Shown here in pieces: positions 1 through 9,762 of a DNA stretch of 34,268 nt. The DNA lies in NCBI GenBank assembly GCA_021648195.1, contig JAKITG010000003.1:1-34268 (forward strand), written 5' to 3'. Under the pieces are notes generated by a model. The model saw nothing but the letters and a program-made list of their open reading frames with translations, made no database searches and was not told the DNA's origin. Position 1 is the stretch's first letter, and each line of letters begins with the position of its first letter. The position numbers were made by a program, and so were the translations under genes. The DNA is from Flavobacteriaceae bacterium (GTDB lineage: Bacteria > Bacteroidota > Bacteroidia > Flavobacteriales > Flavobacteriaceae).

Positions 1-139
1 ATCCTATCGCTCTTAAAAAAGGAATCCATGAAGGGTTTACTTGAATTGCGTAAATTCCATGTCCAAAAAAGATACCAAAAACACCTATTTTAAGTACCCA
101 AATAATAATTTGAAAATTTTTATCGGAGTTTGTAACCAT
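1..139 (-). CDS. Partial DoxX-like small membrane protein (3' end outside window)
   Basis: Only the first 46 codons are visible. The frame runs from an ATG at 139 to the window edge, and the reading includes the hydrophobic stretches IIIWVLKIGVFGIFFGHGIY and NPSWIPFLRAIG. This looks like the first membrane segment and following loop of a DoxX-like integral membrane protein, though the fragment is too short for a firm family call. The start overlaps the last 20 bp of the upstream metallophosphoesterase gene, whose stop is at 120, so the two are probably co-transcribed and translationally coupled. No other ATG is available in frame; a start at one of the ATT codons near 105 is the alternative. 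The function is unknown. Confidence 0.55.
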   Translation of the reverse strand, partial: MVTNSDKNFQIIIWVLKIGVFGIFFGHGIYAIQVNPSWIPFLRAIG

Positions 140-2021
140 CAAATTTTTCTAAGGTATCTGGGTTCACAACTTCTACTTTAATATTTTTTGCATTTACATG
201 AAATAATACCAATGCATTTTGAGTAGTAAATCCAGTAGCTTTATCAGACCAAGGTGTTTTTTCTTGTGCATAATAAGGAGCACCAGCTGCACCGTTATTG
301 ATTTGATAAATAGTTCTACTTAATTTAATTTTTTGAGGTTTATAACCTTCGGGATAGATATTTGTATTAGGACCAATTTCAGTTTTGGCATAATTATGTT
401 CATCTCCAGTTAAAATTGCGATTACCTTTTTACTTTTATTGACAAACAAATCTAACAATTGATCTCTTCTTTCAATAATCCCTTTATCAAGTGCTTTGCC
501 AGCAACCCATGTTCTTGGTATATTATTACCGTTATACCACATATCATCACCAACATGCCCACCATTTGGAAAAAATGGAGTATGTTCCGTAATAAAAATA
601 TGATCAATACTTGAATCGTTTTCAAGTTTTGTAATCGTTTCGGTTACCCAAGTAAATTGTTGATCCATGATGTAGGCATGTAAACCTCCACTCGTTAACG
701 GAATTTGTTTGGTAGATGGAGCATAAAAATAATTTGAATTCATTACTACAACAGCTACATTATCATAGGTGTAATAGAAAACATTTTCTTTGTAGGGAGG
801 AAAATCTATTTGCTTCTTATTTGGATCATAAATTGCCCCATCTTCACTAATGGGTCCATTGGTTGGATTCACAAAATTATTTGCAAAAATTACTTCTCCA
901 GATTCTGTTTTAAATGGAAATCTATCTACTGCAATATAATCTTTATTTTCATCAATAAAAACTCTATTTAAAGACTCATGATTTCCCATAGAAGTATATA
1001 CTGGAAAATAGTGTGCAAAAGGCTCAATGGCTCTTTTACAATTGGCATATTGCAAGTTCATTTCATCAATATTTGATAAATAACCATTAATTAAATCACC
1101 TGAAAATTGCATAAAACTGACATTTTCTTGTGTTGCTAATGCCATAATTTTTTTCATAATATAAAAATTAGTACCATATACATTTCTCTCTCCTCCTCCT
1201 TTTCCATTTCTAGAGTCACTAGCATAAGCAAAAGTAAATGGCTTTCTAACTCCTGGTTTATGTGCAGTTTTAAAACTATAGTTTTGTATATTGTTTTCAA
1301 CAGTTATAGAGTATTGATATTCTGTATCAGCTTCTAGTTCTGTTATTTTTATTTCATGATGTGTACTACTTTTAGAAATATATTCTTTATTATTTACAGT
1401 AATTTTAGCTGCAGTTGGAAAATTAGTTTCAAGAGAAATAGTAGCACCATCAGCTGTTAGCAAATTAACATAAGGACCTTCAATAATTCCTGTTGCTACT
1501 TCAAATCCGTTTTCAGTTACATTAAAGGAGACTATGCCGTCATAAAGGATTATTCCTTTGTTATTAACAACCCGATAACCTAGTGTTCCTTTTTTATTTA
1601 TTTCCCAATTAATCATATCATATTTCCCAGCCAATTGTTTAATATTTAGGTTGGTTTTACCTTTACTAATAGTTGATGGGTTTTTAAAATAAACTGGCAA
1701 GGCATGTTTTGAATCTTTAAATGGGATAAATCCGAAATATAATGTGCCACTAAAATCTGAAATTCCAAAATCAAAAGCAATACCTTTTGCCGTACCTTTT
1801 GGACTTCCCTTCATATTACTTAATGTATAATTAGGTTTAGAAATCGTTTCATAAATTTTTTTTTCATTTTTTTCTATATAAAATTTACCTTCTTCATCTT
1901 CATGAATATTGGTATAAACTTCAGGAATAATTGATTTTTCAGTAATTTGACTTGTACTTTTACAGGAAAAAAGAAGTAAAAGAATTAGACTAAAGAATAT
2001 TGAATTGAATTTTAAATTCAT
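120..2021 (-). CDS. Lipoprotein metallophosphoesterase with purple-acid-phosphatase-like N-terminal domain
   Basis: A 633-residue exported lipoprotein: a hydrophobic signal segment (residues 5-18) ends in a lipobox with Cys20 (LLFSC). A beta-rich region up to about residue 255 includes an FN3-like segment of the type in front of purple acid phosphatases (about 190-252). A calcineurin-like metallophosphoesterase domain follows. Visible metal-ligand motifs are ASDSR near 268, FSGDLINGY, SMGNHES, ITEHTPFF and LTGDEHN, in the usual order for the family (GD, GNHE, H, GDxH-like). It should hydrolyse phosphomonoesters or phosphodiesters in the periplasm or at the cell surface; the substrate cannot be read from sequence. 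It lies upstream of, and overlaps, a small membrane-protein gene. It is transcribed divergently from the MscS gene. The match to the metallophosphoesterase fold is clear, while the exact subfamily is inferred. Confidence 0.85.
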   Translation of the reverse strand: MNLKFNSIFFSLILLLLFSCKSTSQITEKSIIPEVYTNIHEDEEGKFYIEKNEKKIYETISKPNYTLSNMKGSPKGTAKGIAFDFGISDFSGTLYFGFIPFKDSKHALPVYFKNPSTISKGKTNLNIKQLAGKYDMINWEINKKGTLGYRVVNNKGIILYDGIVSFNVTENGFEVATGIIEGPYVNLLTADGATISLETNFPTAAKITVNNKEYISKSSTHHEIKITELEADTEYQYSITVENNIQNYSFKTAHKPGVRKPFTFAYASDSRNGKGGGERNVYGTNFYIMKKIMALATQENVSFMQFSGDLINGYLSNIDEMNLQYANCKRAIEPFAHYFPVYTSMGNHESLNRVFIDENKDYIAVDRFPFKTESGEVIFANNFVNPTNGPISEDGAIYDPNKKQIDFPPYKENVFYYTYDNVAVVVMNSNYFYAPSTKQIPLTSGGLHAYIMDQQFTWVTETITKLENDSSIDHIFITEHTPFFPNGGHVGDDMWYNGNNIPRTWVAGKALDKGIIERRDQLLDLFVNKSKKVIAILTGDEHNYAKTEIGPNTNIYPEGYKPQKIKLSRTIYQINNGAAGAPYYAQEKTPWSDKATGFTTQNALVLFHVNAKNIKVEVVNPDTLEKFDGYKLR

Positions 2022-2228
2022 TGTGTTATTTTTTTAAGATTTTTTGTAAAGGTATTTTATTTTGACAAAAAAGAAGTTTTGAAATTTAAAAAAATATTAT
2101 TACCATAGAAACTATTATATATGTCTTTATAAAGAAACAAGCAAAACTGTAAGATTTAAAATTATCTAAGAATAGTTGTTTTTCTTTTGTAAATTACGCC
2201 TCAATTTAATCATCATTCTAAAACTTTA

Positions 2229-3047
2229 ATGGATAAAATCACTAAATACCTTTTTATAGCACAAGAAAGAGTAATTTTCTTCGCACCAAAAGTTTTATTA
2301 GCGGTTGCCATACTTTGGATAGGTTTTAAAGTAATTAAAAAATTGGTAAATTTATTTGAAATTGCCTTAGAAAAAGGTGGAATGTCTGCTAGTATTCGTC
2401 CGTTTTTAATGTCAATGGTAACTGTTTCTTTAAAAGTAATTTTACTTATAGTTGTTGCTGGTATTATTGGTTTGGAACTCACTATTTTTGCAACAATTCT
2501 AGCAGCTTCGGTTTTTGCAATAGGCATGTCTTTACAAGGCAGTTTGGGTAATTTTGCTTCTGGGCTAATAGTTTTATCATTAAAACCATACGATGTTGGA
2601 GATTGGATTCAAATTGAAGATAAATTTGGTAAAGTTGAAGAAATTGGAGTTTTCAATACCGTAGTTATTACTCCTGGCCGTAAAACTTTAATCATTCCTA
2701 ATTTAAAAATAACTAGTGATGTAGTCACTAATTATTCCAAAAAAGGAATGATTCGTTTAGAAATAAATGTTACCATGCCTTATGATGAAAGTTTTCCTAA
2801 AATAAAAGAAATAATTACCGATGCTCTTTCAACAGTTCCTCATATATTAAAGGAGCCTCAACCCGAGATTGGGATTGAAAATTTTGATAGTCATAATGTT
2901 CAAATTGCGGTAAGACCTTATGTTAAACCCGATGATTATTGGGAGGTTATCTTCGCTGCTCACGAAAGTATCAAAAATGAATTTTATAAAAATAATATTA
3001 AAGTGGCTTATTCTGAAGGTGTAGAATTTGGTAAAATTGGAGAATAA
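2229..3047 (+). CDS. Small-conductance mechanosensitive channel, MscS family
   Basis: The 272-residue protein has three predicted membrane helices (about 15-36, 57-79, 84-110). The third contains the Ala/Gly-rich pore helix and the family motif region ASVFAIGMSLQGSLGNFASG, followed by the beta domain with PYDVGDWI and by the C-terminal vestibule (about 175-265). Length and architecture match minimal MscS channels of the inner membrane, which open on membrane tension to release solutes during hypo-osmotic shock. The ATG at 2229 is chosen because it precedes the first helix at the normal distance. The gene stands alone, divergent from the metallophosphoesterase and followed by a degraded region. 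Family assignment is secure; which MscS paralogue it is cannot be said. Confidence 0.93.
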   Translation: MDKITKYLFIAQERVIFFAPKVLLAVAILWIGFKVIKKLVNLFEIALEKGGMSASIRPFLMSMVTVSLKVILLIVVAGIIGLELTIFATILAASVFAIGMSLQGSLGNFASGLIVLSLKPYDVGDWIQIEDKFGKVEEIGVFNTVVITPGRKTLIIPNLKITSDVVTNYSKKGMIRLEINVTMPYDESFPKIKEIITDALSTVPHILKEPQPEIGIENFDSHNVQIAVRPYVKPDDYWEVIFAAHESIKNEFYKNNIKVAYSEGVEFGKIGE

Positions 3048-3193
3048 CCTTCTTTTATTCTACCTTAAATCTGCAAGGGTTTTCCGCCAAAGGTCGGACA
3101 GGTTGTAGCGAGAAGTCAAAATGTATGTTAGTGTTGGTGTGGCACAGGTTTGAGACACGCAAACATAGCATTTGTTATGGTGAGTATCGAAAA
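3048..3193. other. Non-coding stretch of different base composition
   Basis: This spacer after the MscS stop codon is visibly richer in G and C (for example 3070-3110 and 3130-3170) than the AT-rich intergenic DNA elsewhere in the window. I see no open frame of useful length and no tRNA or ncRNA I recognise. Its position next to gene remnants suggests it is part of the same degraded or transferred segment. Confidence 0.3.
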
Positions 3194-3457
3194 TCAAGCA
3201 TTCTCAACAATGGCGTGCAGTTTGGCTTTGATAGCAGGAAATTCTTGCGGATTTAAGGTTCTATTTAAACTAAAATAATAAAGTGTGGCTTTTTTAGAAG
3301 CTAAAACACTTAATTCCTTGCCATTTGACAAGAATACTGTGCCACCTTTATTTTTTTCATACGAGGAAATATAAGCTACATTTACCAAAAATGATTTGTA
3401 AATTCTAGCAAACTCACTTTCTTTTAATACTTTTTCAAAATACTTTTTAAGATTCAA
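3194..3457 (-). pseudogene. LytTR DNA-binding domain remnant (C-terminal part of a response regulator)
   Basis: The 87-residue reading contains a LytTR-type DNA-binding core: NLKKYFEKVL, then FARIYKSFLVN (family pattern F-x-R-x-H-K-S-x-x-V-N, here Tyr in place of His), an ISSYEK segment, and VFLSNGKELSVLASKK. LytTR domains usually form the C-terminal half of AlgR/LytR-type response regulators of about 240 residues. Here there is no receiver domain: the frame is open only about 55 bp further upstream before a stop near 3512. The domain itself also lacks its first strands. This is most simply a 5'-deleted remnant. A short stand-alone LytTR protein is possible but less likely. Its neighbours show no link to a signalling system. 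Confidence 0.65.
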
Positions 3458-3571
3458 ATACTTCGCAATTAGACGAAGTTGTAATTGTAAAAAGAGCGGT
3501 AAGTAAAAGTTCTAGAATTTACAAAAATTCGTCTTGGGATTTAGTCGATGCATTAGCATTTCATTATAAGT
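3452..3571 (+). pseudogene. Possible C-terminal fragment of an unidentified protein
   Basis: On the plus strand, directly upstream of and overlapping the LytTR remnant's 5' side, a frame of about 39 codons reads like the inside of a real protein: LDEVVIVKRAVSKSS followed by IYKNSSWDLVDALAFHYK and a stop at 3569-3571. The segment has normal amino-acid composition but no start codon and is preceded in frame by a stop near 3450. I do not firmly recognise the parent family. It may be a deletion scar that joined two unrelated genes near 3455. Confidence 0.3.
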
Positions 3572-3621
3572 GATATACAGTAAGTTATGATAATGCATAA
3601 AAAAAATTGAAATTTAAAATA

Positions 3622-5079
3622 TTAAACAGAAACCAAATCTCCAGTTCCTTTAGTTCTTAAATTACTCTCTCCCATCAAAAATAAATCAACCTCTCTTGCT
3701 GCTTCTCTACCTTCGTTGATAGCCCAAACAATTAAAGATTGTCCTCTACGCATATCCCCAGCGACAAAAATATTGGATATATTGGTTTGATAATTTGACG
3801 CTTTATAATTACTTCTCGCATCCAATTCTAATCCCAACTGATCACTTATTGTTTTGTCAGGACCCGTAAAACCTAATGCCAATAAAGCCAAATCGCAAGG
3901 CCATGTTTTTTCTGTACCTTCTATTTCAATTAATTGAGGTCTTTGTTTAGGAACAATTTTCCATTCTACAGCTACAGTTTTAAGAGCAATCAATTCTCCT
4001 TTTTTATTAGTAACAAATTCTTTGGTATTAATTAACCAATTTCTATCACATCCTTCTTGGTGAGAACTAGATGTTTTCAATTGTAAAGGCCAAAAAGGCC
4101 AAGGTGTTTTTTCACTTCTATCTAATGGTGGCTTAGGCATAATCTCAAAATTAGTAACCGATTTCGCTCCTTGACGGTTTGAAGTTCCTACACAATCTGA
4201 TCCTGTATCTCCACCACCAATTACAATTACATCTTTACCTGTAGCAGAAATAGTATTTTCTTTAAATTTACTACCAAATAAAGTTTTAGTTTGTTGTGTT
4301 AAAAAATCCATAGCTTGTTCTACACCTTTTGTATCAATACCTTTTGTGGGCAAGCTTCTTTTTAAAGTAGCTCCTCCACATAAAACAACAGCATCAAATT
4401 CTTTTAGTTTTTCAACAGAATAATTTACACCTACATTAACATTGGTTTTAAACACAATTCCTTCTTCTTCTAAAATAGCTACTCTTCGATCAATAATTCT
4501 TTTTTCTAATTTAAAATTAGGAATCCCATAACGCAATAAACCTCCAATGGCATCATCACGTTCAAAAATAGTAACGGTATGACCTGCTCTATTTAATTGT
4601 TGTGCTACGGCTAATCCAGCTGGACCAGAACCTACAACAGCTACGATTTTATCTGTTCTGTTTTTTGGTGGATGTGCAACAATCCAACCTTCTTTAAATC
4701 CTTTTTCGATTATATTTTTTTCAATATTCTCAATAGAAACAGGGTCTTCAATAATTCCTAAAACGCATGCTTTTTCACAGGGTGCAGGACATAATCTTCC
4801 TGTGAATTCTGGAAAATTATTAGTAGCATGTAAAATTTGTAATGCTTCTTTCCATTCTCCTTTATGAACCATATCATTAAAATCTGGAATTAAATTACCT
4901 AGCGGACATCCACTATGGCAAAAAGGAATTCCACAATCCATACATCTTGAACCTTGTTGTGTTGCATCTTTACCTTTTAAAGGAACCGTAAATTCATCAT
5001 AATTTTTAAGCCTGCTTTTTACTGCTTCGTACTTTTCATTTACTCTTTCATATTCTAAAAAACCTGTTAATTTTCCCAT
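3622..5079 (-). CDS. gltD: Glutamate synthase (NADPH) small subunit
   Basis: The 485-residue beta subunit of glutamate synthase takes electrons from NAD(P)H through FAD and passes them via iron-sulfur clusters to GltB. The N-terminal part has two cysteine clusters for low-potential [4Fe-4S] centres: CMDCGIPFCHSGCP near residue 46 and CPAPCEKAC near 97. Two Rossmann motifs follow, VVGSGPAGLAVAQQL (about 148, FAD) and VIGGGDTGSDCVG (about 288, NAD(P)H). A C-terminal FAD-binding motif FVAGDMRRGQSLIVWAI completes it. Length is typical. The start lies 2 bp after the gltB stop, so the two subunits are translated from one transcript and probably coupled. Confidence 0.97.
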   Translation of the reverse strand: MGKLTGFLEYERVNEKYEAVKSRLKNYDEFTVPLKGKDATQQGSRCMDCGIPFCHSGCPLGNLIPDFNDMVHKGEWKEALQILHATNNFPEFTGRLCPAPCEKACVLGIIEDPVSIENIEKNIIEKGFKEGWIVAHPPKNRTDKIVAVVGSGPAGLAVAQQLNRAGHTVTIFERDDAIGGLLRYGIPNFKLEKRIIDRRVAILEEEGIVFKTNVNVGVNYSVEKLKEFDAVVLCGGATLKRSLPTKGIDTKGVEQAMDFLTQQTKTLFGSKFKENTISATGKDVIVIGGGDTGSDCVGTSNRQGAKSVTNFEIMPKPPLDRSEKTPWPFWPLQLKTSSSHQEGCDRNWLINTKEFVTNKKGELIALKTVAVEWKIVPKQRPQLIEIEGTEKTWPCDLALLALGFTGPDKTISDQLGLELDARSNYKASNYQTNISNIFVAGDMRRGQSLIVWAINEGREAAREVDLFLMGESNLRTKGTGDLVSV

Positions 5080-5081
5080 AA

Positions 5082-8000
5082 TTATACTGTTGCTATTTGT
5101 TGTTCTGCGGCTAACCTCTGTAATGCTTTTTTATAATCTGTTGGAATTACTTTAATAAAATGACTTAATGTTTCTTCCCAATTATCTAATAATTCCTTTG
5201 CTCTTGTACTCTTAGTATAATTAAAATGATTTTGAAGTAAAGTCTGTAAATCAGATTGATCAACCGAATCTAAAGATTCGAGTTCAACCATTTCCATATT
5301 ACACAATCCATTACTAAATTTTTCATTATTATTATAAACATAGGCTATACCTCCACTCATTCCAGCAGCAAAATTTCTTCCTGTTTTACCAAGAATAATA
5401 ACTTTACCACCTGTCATATATTCACATCCATGATCTCCAACTCCTTCTACTACTGCTGTAACTCCAGAATTTCGTACACAAAAACGTTCTCCTGCAACTC
5501 CATTAATATAAGCTTCTCCTTTAGTTGCTCCATAAAAACAAACATTACCAATTATGATATTTTCTTCAGCTTTAAAATCAGCTTTTTCTGGTTTTTTAAT
5601 AATAATTTTTGCTCCAGACAAACCTTTTCCTAAATAATCATTTGTATTACCATCAACAATAAAAGTCAATCCTTTGGTAGCAAAAGCACCAAAACTTTGA
5701 CCTGCCGATCCTGTAAAATTAACTTGTAAAGTATCTTTTGGCAAGCCATTAATTCCGTAAATTTTTGACAATTCATTACTAATAATTGCTCCAACTGCTC
5801 TATCAGTATTTGCAATAGGATAACTCAATTGCATTTTTTCTTTACGATAAATTGCTGGATGCGCATCTTTAATAATTTTAAAATCAAGAACATTACTTAA
5901 ATTATGATCTTGCTTTTTTGTATTTGAAATTGGATTATCAAAGTAATTTTTTGGTTGATATAAAATTGCAGAAAGGTCAATACCCTGTGTTTTATAATGA
6001 CCTGTAGCTTTTTTTGTACTAATTTTTTGTGACTGACCAATCATTTCTTTGATGGTTCTAAAGCCAAGTTGCGCCATTATTTCACGCAATTCTTCAGCAA
6101 TAAAATACATAAAGTTAATTACGTGTTCTTGTGTTCCTTTAAAGTTTTTTCTCAATTCAGGATCTTGTGTTGCAATTCCTACAGGGCAAGTATTTAAATG
6201 GCATTTTCTCATCATGATACATCCTGTTGCTACTAATGGTGCTGTTGCAAATCCAAATTCTTCTGCACCAAGTAAGCAAGCAATAGCTACATCACGTCCT
6301 GTTTTTAACTGTCCGTCACACTCCAAAACAATTCTACTTCTTAAATTATTTAGAGTCAATGTTTGTTGTGCCTCTGCAATACCTAATTCCCAAGGTAGGC
6401 CAGCATGTTTTAGTGAGGTTAATGGTGAAGCACCTGTTCCTCCATCAAATCCTGAAACTAGAATAACATCGGCTTTTGCTTTTGCTACACCTGCAGCAAT
6501 AGTTCCTACACCAACTTCAGAAACCAATTTTACATTTATTCTTGCTTCTCTATTTGCATTTTTTAAATCAAAAATTAGTTGAGATAAATCTTCAATAGAA
6601 TAAATATCATGATGTGGTGGTGGAGAGATTAACCCTACATAAGGTGTTGAATTTCTAACTTCGGCAATCCAAGGGAAAACTTTTTCTCCTGGCAACTGAC
6701 CTCCTTCTCCAGGTTTGGCTCCTTGAGCCATTTTAATTTGTATCTCTTTTGCATTAGTTAAATAATTACTTGAAACACCAAATCTACCTGATGCAACTTG
6801 CTTGATAGCACTACTTTTACTATCGCCATTCAATTCTTTTCTAAACCTATTGATATCTTCCCCTCCTTCTCCTGAGTTACTTTTACCACCAATTCTATTC
6901 ATGGCAATAGCTAAATTTTCATGAGCTTCACTACTAATTGAACCGTATGACATGGCTCCTGTTTTGAATCGTTTTACAATTTCTGTCCAAGGTTCAACTT
7001 TATCAATATCAATTGGATCTAAGTTTTGGAATTCAAATAAGCCTCGTAAAGTCATTAAACTTTCACTTTGCTCATTAATCATTTTTGAATATTGCTTATA
7101 GCTTTTCAAATCGTTTGAGCGAACTGCCTGTTGCAATTTAGAAACAGTTGTTGGATTAAACATATGCTTTTCTCCATTACGTCTCCATCTATAATCACCA
7201 CCAATATTTAATTTTAAGTTACCTTGAATTGCATTTCCAAAAAATGCATTTTTATGACGTTTAGATATTTCGCGTTCTATTTCGTATAAACCAATTCCTT
7301 CTATACGAGTAGGTGTATATGGAAAGTATTTTTGCGAAAATTTACTATCTAGTCCTAAAATTTCAAATATTTGAGAAGAACGATACGAGTGTAAAGTGGA
7401 GATTCCGATTTTATTCATAATTTTCAAAATTCCTTTACCTATGGCTTTATTAAAATTCTGAACTGCTTTCTCTGATTCAATTCCAGAGATACTCCTATCT
7501 TTTACTTTATTTCTAATAATTTCATTTACCATATATGGATTTATGGCACTAGCTCCATAACCAAATAAGGTTGCAAAATGGTGCGGTTCACGTGGCTCTG
7601 CAGATTCAATAACGATATCAAATTTTGATCGTTTTTGTAATTTATTTAAAGTATAATTAATATAAGAACAAGCCAGTAATGCGGGAATTGGTCCATTTGC
7701 TTTATCGGCACCTCTATCTGTTAAAAGTATGATATTGTACCCTTCATTTACAGCTTTATTGGTTTGAGAAACCATATTATCTAATGCTTTTTCTAAAGCA
7801 TTTAAACCTCTTTTGATATCATACAACATTGATATTTCAATCGATTTAAAGTCTGGATGATCTATATTTTTAATTTTATCTAAATCATCATTAGAAATAA
7901 CAGGGTTTTGAATTTTTAGCTTTTTACAATGTTCTGGGGTAATTTTAAAAATATTTCTATCTTCTCCAATCGCCAAACTAATATCTGTAATAATTTCTTC

Positions 8001-9590
8001 ACGAATTCCGTCTAAAGGAGGGTTGGTAACCTGCGCAAAAAGTTGTTTGAAATAGTTATATAATAATTGTGGTTTATTTGATAATATTGCTACAGGTGTG
8101 TCGGTTCCCATAGATCCAATAGCTTCTTTTCCTGTTTTACACATTGGAGTAATTAGCGTATCAATATCTTCTGTTGTGTAGCCAAACATTCTTTGACGAA
8201 CATCAATTGTATTTATTTCAATCGGACATTTATTTCCTGTATATGGAACTTTTGCTAAAGGCAACAAATGTTTATTTAGCCACTTTCTATATGGGTGTTT
8301 AGAAACTATATCTTGTTTTATTTCTTCATCTTCAATAATTCTACCTGCATTCATATCTACCAAAAACATTTTCCCTGGTTCTAATCTACCGTGTCTAACT
8401 ACATCTTCAGGTTTAATATCTAGCACACCTATTTCTGATGACATGACTACATTACCACTTTTTGTAACGGTATATCGTGATGGTCGTAATCCATTTCTAT
8501 CTAGTAAAGCACCAATGAAATTACCATCGGTAAAAGGCACAGATGCAGGTCCATCCCAAGGTTCCATAATACATGAATTGTATTCATAAAAGGCCTTTTT
8601 ATCATCGGGCATTGTTGCATCTTTTTCCCATGCTTCAGGAACCATCATCATCATCACTTCTGGTAAAGAACGACCTGTCATCAATAAAAGCTCTACTACC
8701 ATATCCATTGAAGCAGAATCTGACTTACCTTGTAATATAATTGGAAATAATTTTTTAATATCATCGCCAAAAACATCACTTTGCATCAATTCTTCACGAG
8801 CTCTCATTCTACTAACATTTCCACGTAAAGTGTTAATTTCACCATTATGACACATAAATCTAAATGGTTGTGCCAGATCCCAAGAAGGAGCGGTATTTGT
8901 CGAAAACCTTTGATGTACTAAAGCCAAACGGGTGACCACATCTGAATCGGATAAATCGGCATAGTAATTTCTAATATCTTCAGGAATCAATAATCCTTTA
9001 TAAATTATTGTTGTTGTAGAAAAGCTAGAAATATAAAACTGATTACAATCTTTTAATTTTGAATTCAATATTTTGTGTTCGGCTATTTTTCTAGCGGCAA
9101 ATACTTTTGCATTGAATTGAAGTTCGGTTAAATTTTCATTTCCTTTTCCAATAAAAACTTGTTTGATAAATGGCTCTGTACTTTCTGCTATTTCTCCAAG
9201 GTGTTTTGGATTTACAGGAACATTTCTCCAACCTAAAATAGCTAAGTTTTGATTTCTAATTTCGGTTTCTAAAGTATCAATACAATATTTATATTGGTTA
9301 ATACTTTTTGGTAAAAAAACCATTCCAACAGCATATTCTCTAGATTCTGATAATTTAAATTTACATACTTTCTTGAAAAATTTATGAGGAATATCAATTA
9401 AAATTCCTGCACCATCTCCTGTTTTCCCATCTGCACTTACTGCACCTCGATGTTCTAATTTTATTAATATTTCTAAAGCATCATGAATGATACTATTTGT
9501 TTTTTCTCCAGTTAGGCTACAAATAAACCCTGCACCACAATTATCATGTTCAAATTCGGGTAAATACATCCCTTGCTTCTTATACGCCAT
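5082..9590 (-). CDS. gltB: Glutamate synthase (NADPH) large subunit
   Basis: The 1502-residue alpha subunit of glutamate synthase transfers the glutamine amide to 2-oxoglutarate, giving two glutamates. The order is class II glutamine amidotransferase domain, central domain, FMN-binding synthase domain and C-terminal beta-helix. The catalytic cysteine is Cys18 (EFEHDNCGAGF), exposed after removal of a short propeptide. The amidotransferase domain also shows LVHQRFSTNTAPSW and CHNGEINTLRGN. The synthase domain shows the loop GAMSYGSISSEAH and the [3Fe-4S] ligands in CIMMRKCHLNTCPVG. I chose the ATG at 9590 (MAYKKQGMYLPEF), which matches the usual short propeptide. An ATG at 9599 would add three residues. 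Together with gltD it forms the ammonium-assimilation operon. Confidence 0.97.
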   Translation of the reverse strand: MAYKKQGMYLPEFEHDNCGAGFICSLTGEKTNSIIHDALEILIKLEHRGAVSADGKTGDGAGILIDIPHKFFKKVCKFKLSESREYAVGMVFLPKSINQYKYCIDTLETEIRNQNLAILGWRNVPVNPKHLGEIAESTEPFIKQVFIGKGNENLTELQFNAKVFAARKIAEHKILNSKLKDCNQFYISSFSTTTIIYKGLLIPEDIRNYYADLSDSDVVTRLALVHQRFSTNTAPSWDLAQPFRFMCHNGEINTLRGNVSRMRAREELMQSDVFGDDIKKLFPIILQGKSDSASMDMVVELLLMTGRSLPEVMMMMVPEAWEKDATMPDDKKAFYEYNSCIMEPWDGPASVPFTDGNFIGALLDRNGLRPSRYTVTKSGNVVMSSEIGVLDIKPEDVVRHGRLEPGKMFLVDMNAGRIIEDEEIKQDIVSKHPYRKWLNKHLLPLAKVPYTGNKCPIEINTIDVRQRMFGYTTEDIDTLITPMCKTGKEAIGSMGTDTPVAILSNKPQLLYNYFKQLFAQVTNPPLDGIREEIITDISLAIGEDRNIFKITPEHCKKLKIQNPVISNDDLDKIKNIDHPDFKSIEISMLYDIKRGLNALEKALDNMVSQTNKAVNEGYNIILLTDRGADKANGPIPALLACSYINYTLNKLQKRSKFDIVIESAEPREPHHFATLFGYGASAINPYMVNEIIRNKVKDRSISGIESEKAVQNFNKAIGKGILKIMNKIGISTLHSYRSSQIFEILGLDSKFSQKYFPYTPTRIEGIGLYEIEREISKRHKNAFFGNAIQGNLKLNIGGDYRWRRNGEKHMFNPTTVSKLQQAVRSNDLKSYKQYSKMINEQSESLMTLRGLFEFQNLDPIDIDKVEPWTEIVKRFKTGAMSYGSISSEAHENLAIAMNRIGGKSNSGEGGEDINRFRKELNGDSKSSAIKQVASGRFGVSSNYLTNAKEIQIKMAQGAKPGEGGQLPGEKVFPWIAEVRNSTPYVGLISPPPHHDIYSIEDLSQLIFDLKNANREARINVKLVSEVGVGTIAAGVAKAKADVILVSGFDGGTGASPLTSLKHAGLPWELGIAEAQQTLTLNNLRSRIVLECDGQLKTGRDVAIACLLGAEEFGFATAPLVATGCIMMRKCHLNTCPVGIATQDPELRKNFKGTQEHVINFMYFIAEELREIMAQLGFRTIKEMIGQSQKISTKKATGHYKTQGIDLSAILYQPKNYFDNPISNTKKQDHNLSNVLDFKIIKDAHPAIYRKEKMQLSYPIANTDRAVGAIISNELSKIYGINGLPKDTLQVNFTGSAGQSFGAFATKGLTFIVDGNTNDYLGKGLSGAKIIIKKPEKADFKAEENIIIGNVCFYGATKGEAYINGVAGERFCVRNSGVTAVVEGVGDHGCEYMTGGKVIILGKTGRNFAAGMSGGIAYVYNNNEKFSNGLCNMEMVELESLDSVDQSDLQTLLQNHFNYTKSTRAKELLDNWEETLSHFIKVIPTDYKKALQRLAAEQQIATV

Positions 9591-9606
9591 TATTGTCAAT
9601 TTTTTA

Positions 9607-9614
9607 CAAAAATA
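9607..9614 (-). promoter_or_regulatory. Candidate -7 element of the gltBD promoter
   Basis: On the minus strand this reads TATTTTTG, a fit to the Bacteroidota -7 consensus TAnnTTTG, and lies 17 bp upstream of the chosen gltB start. There is no convincing TTTG -33 box at 19-20 bp. The transcript leader would be only about ten bases. Confidence 0.35.
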
Positions 9615-9762
9615 GTTTATTTACTGAAAATAATTTAATAAAAACCATTAAATGGTGCAAGAAATATAGCATTAACAATTATGTATAATTAAATTATAAA
9701 TATTACAAATATTATTAACTTTAAATAAAGAATTACAAAAATACACTTGTAAGAATTAAGAG

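Noticed and set aside
6049-6582. 177-codon plus-strand frame inside gltB
   Set aside because: Antisense shadow of a highly conserved, complete coding sequence; the composition is not that of a real protein.
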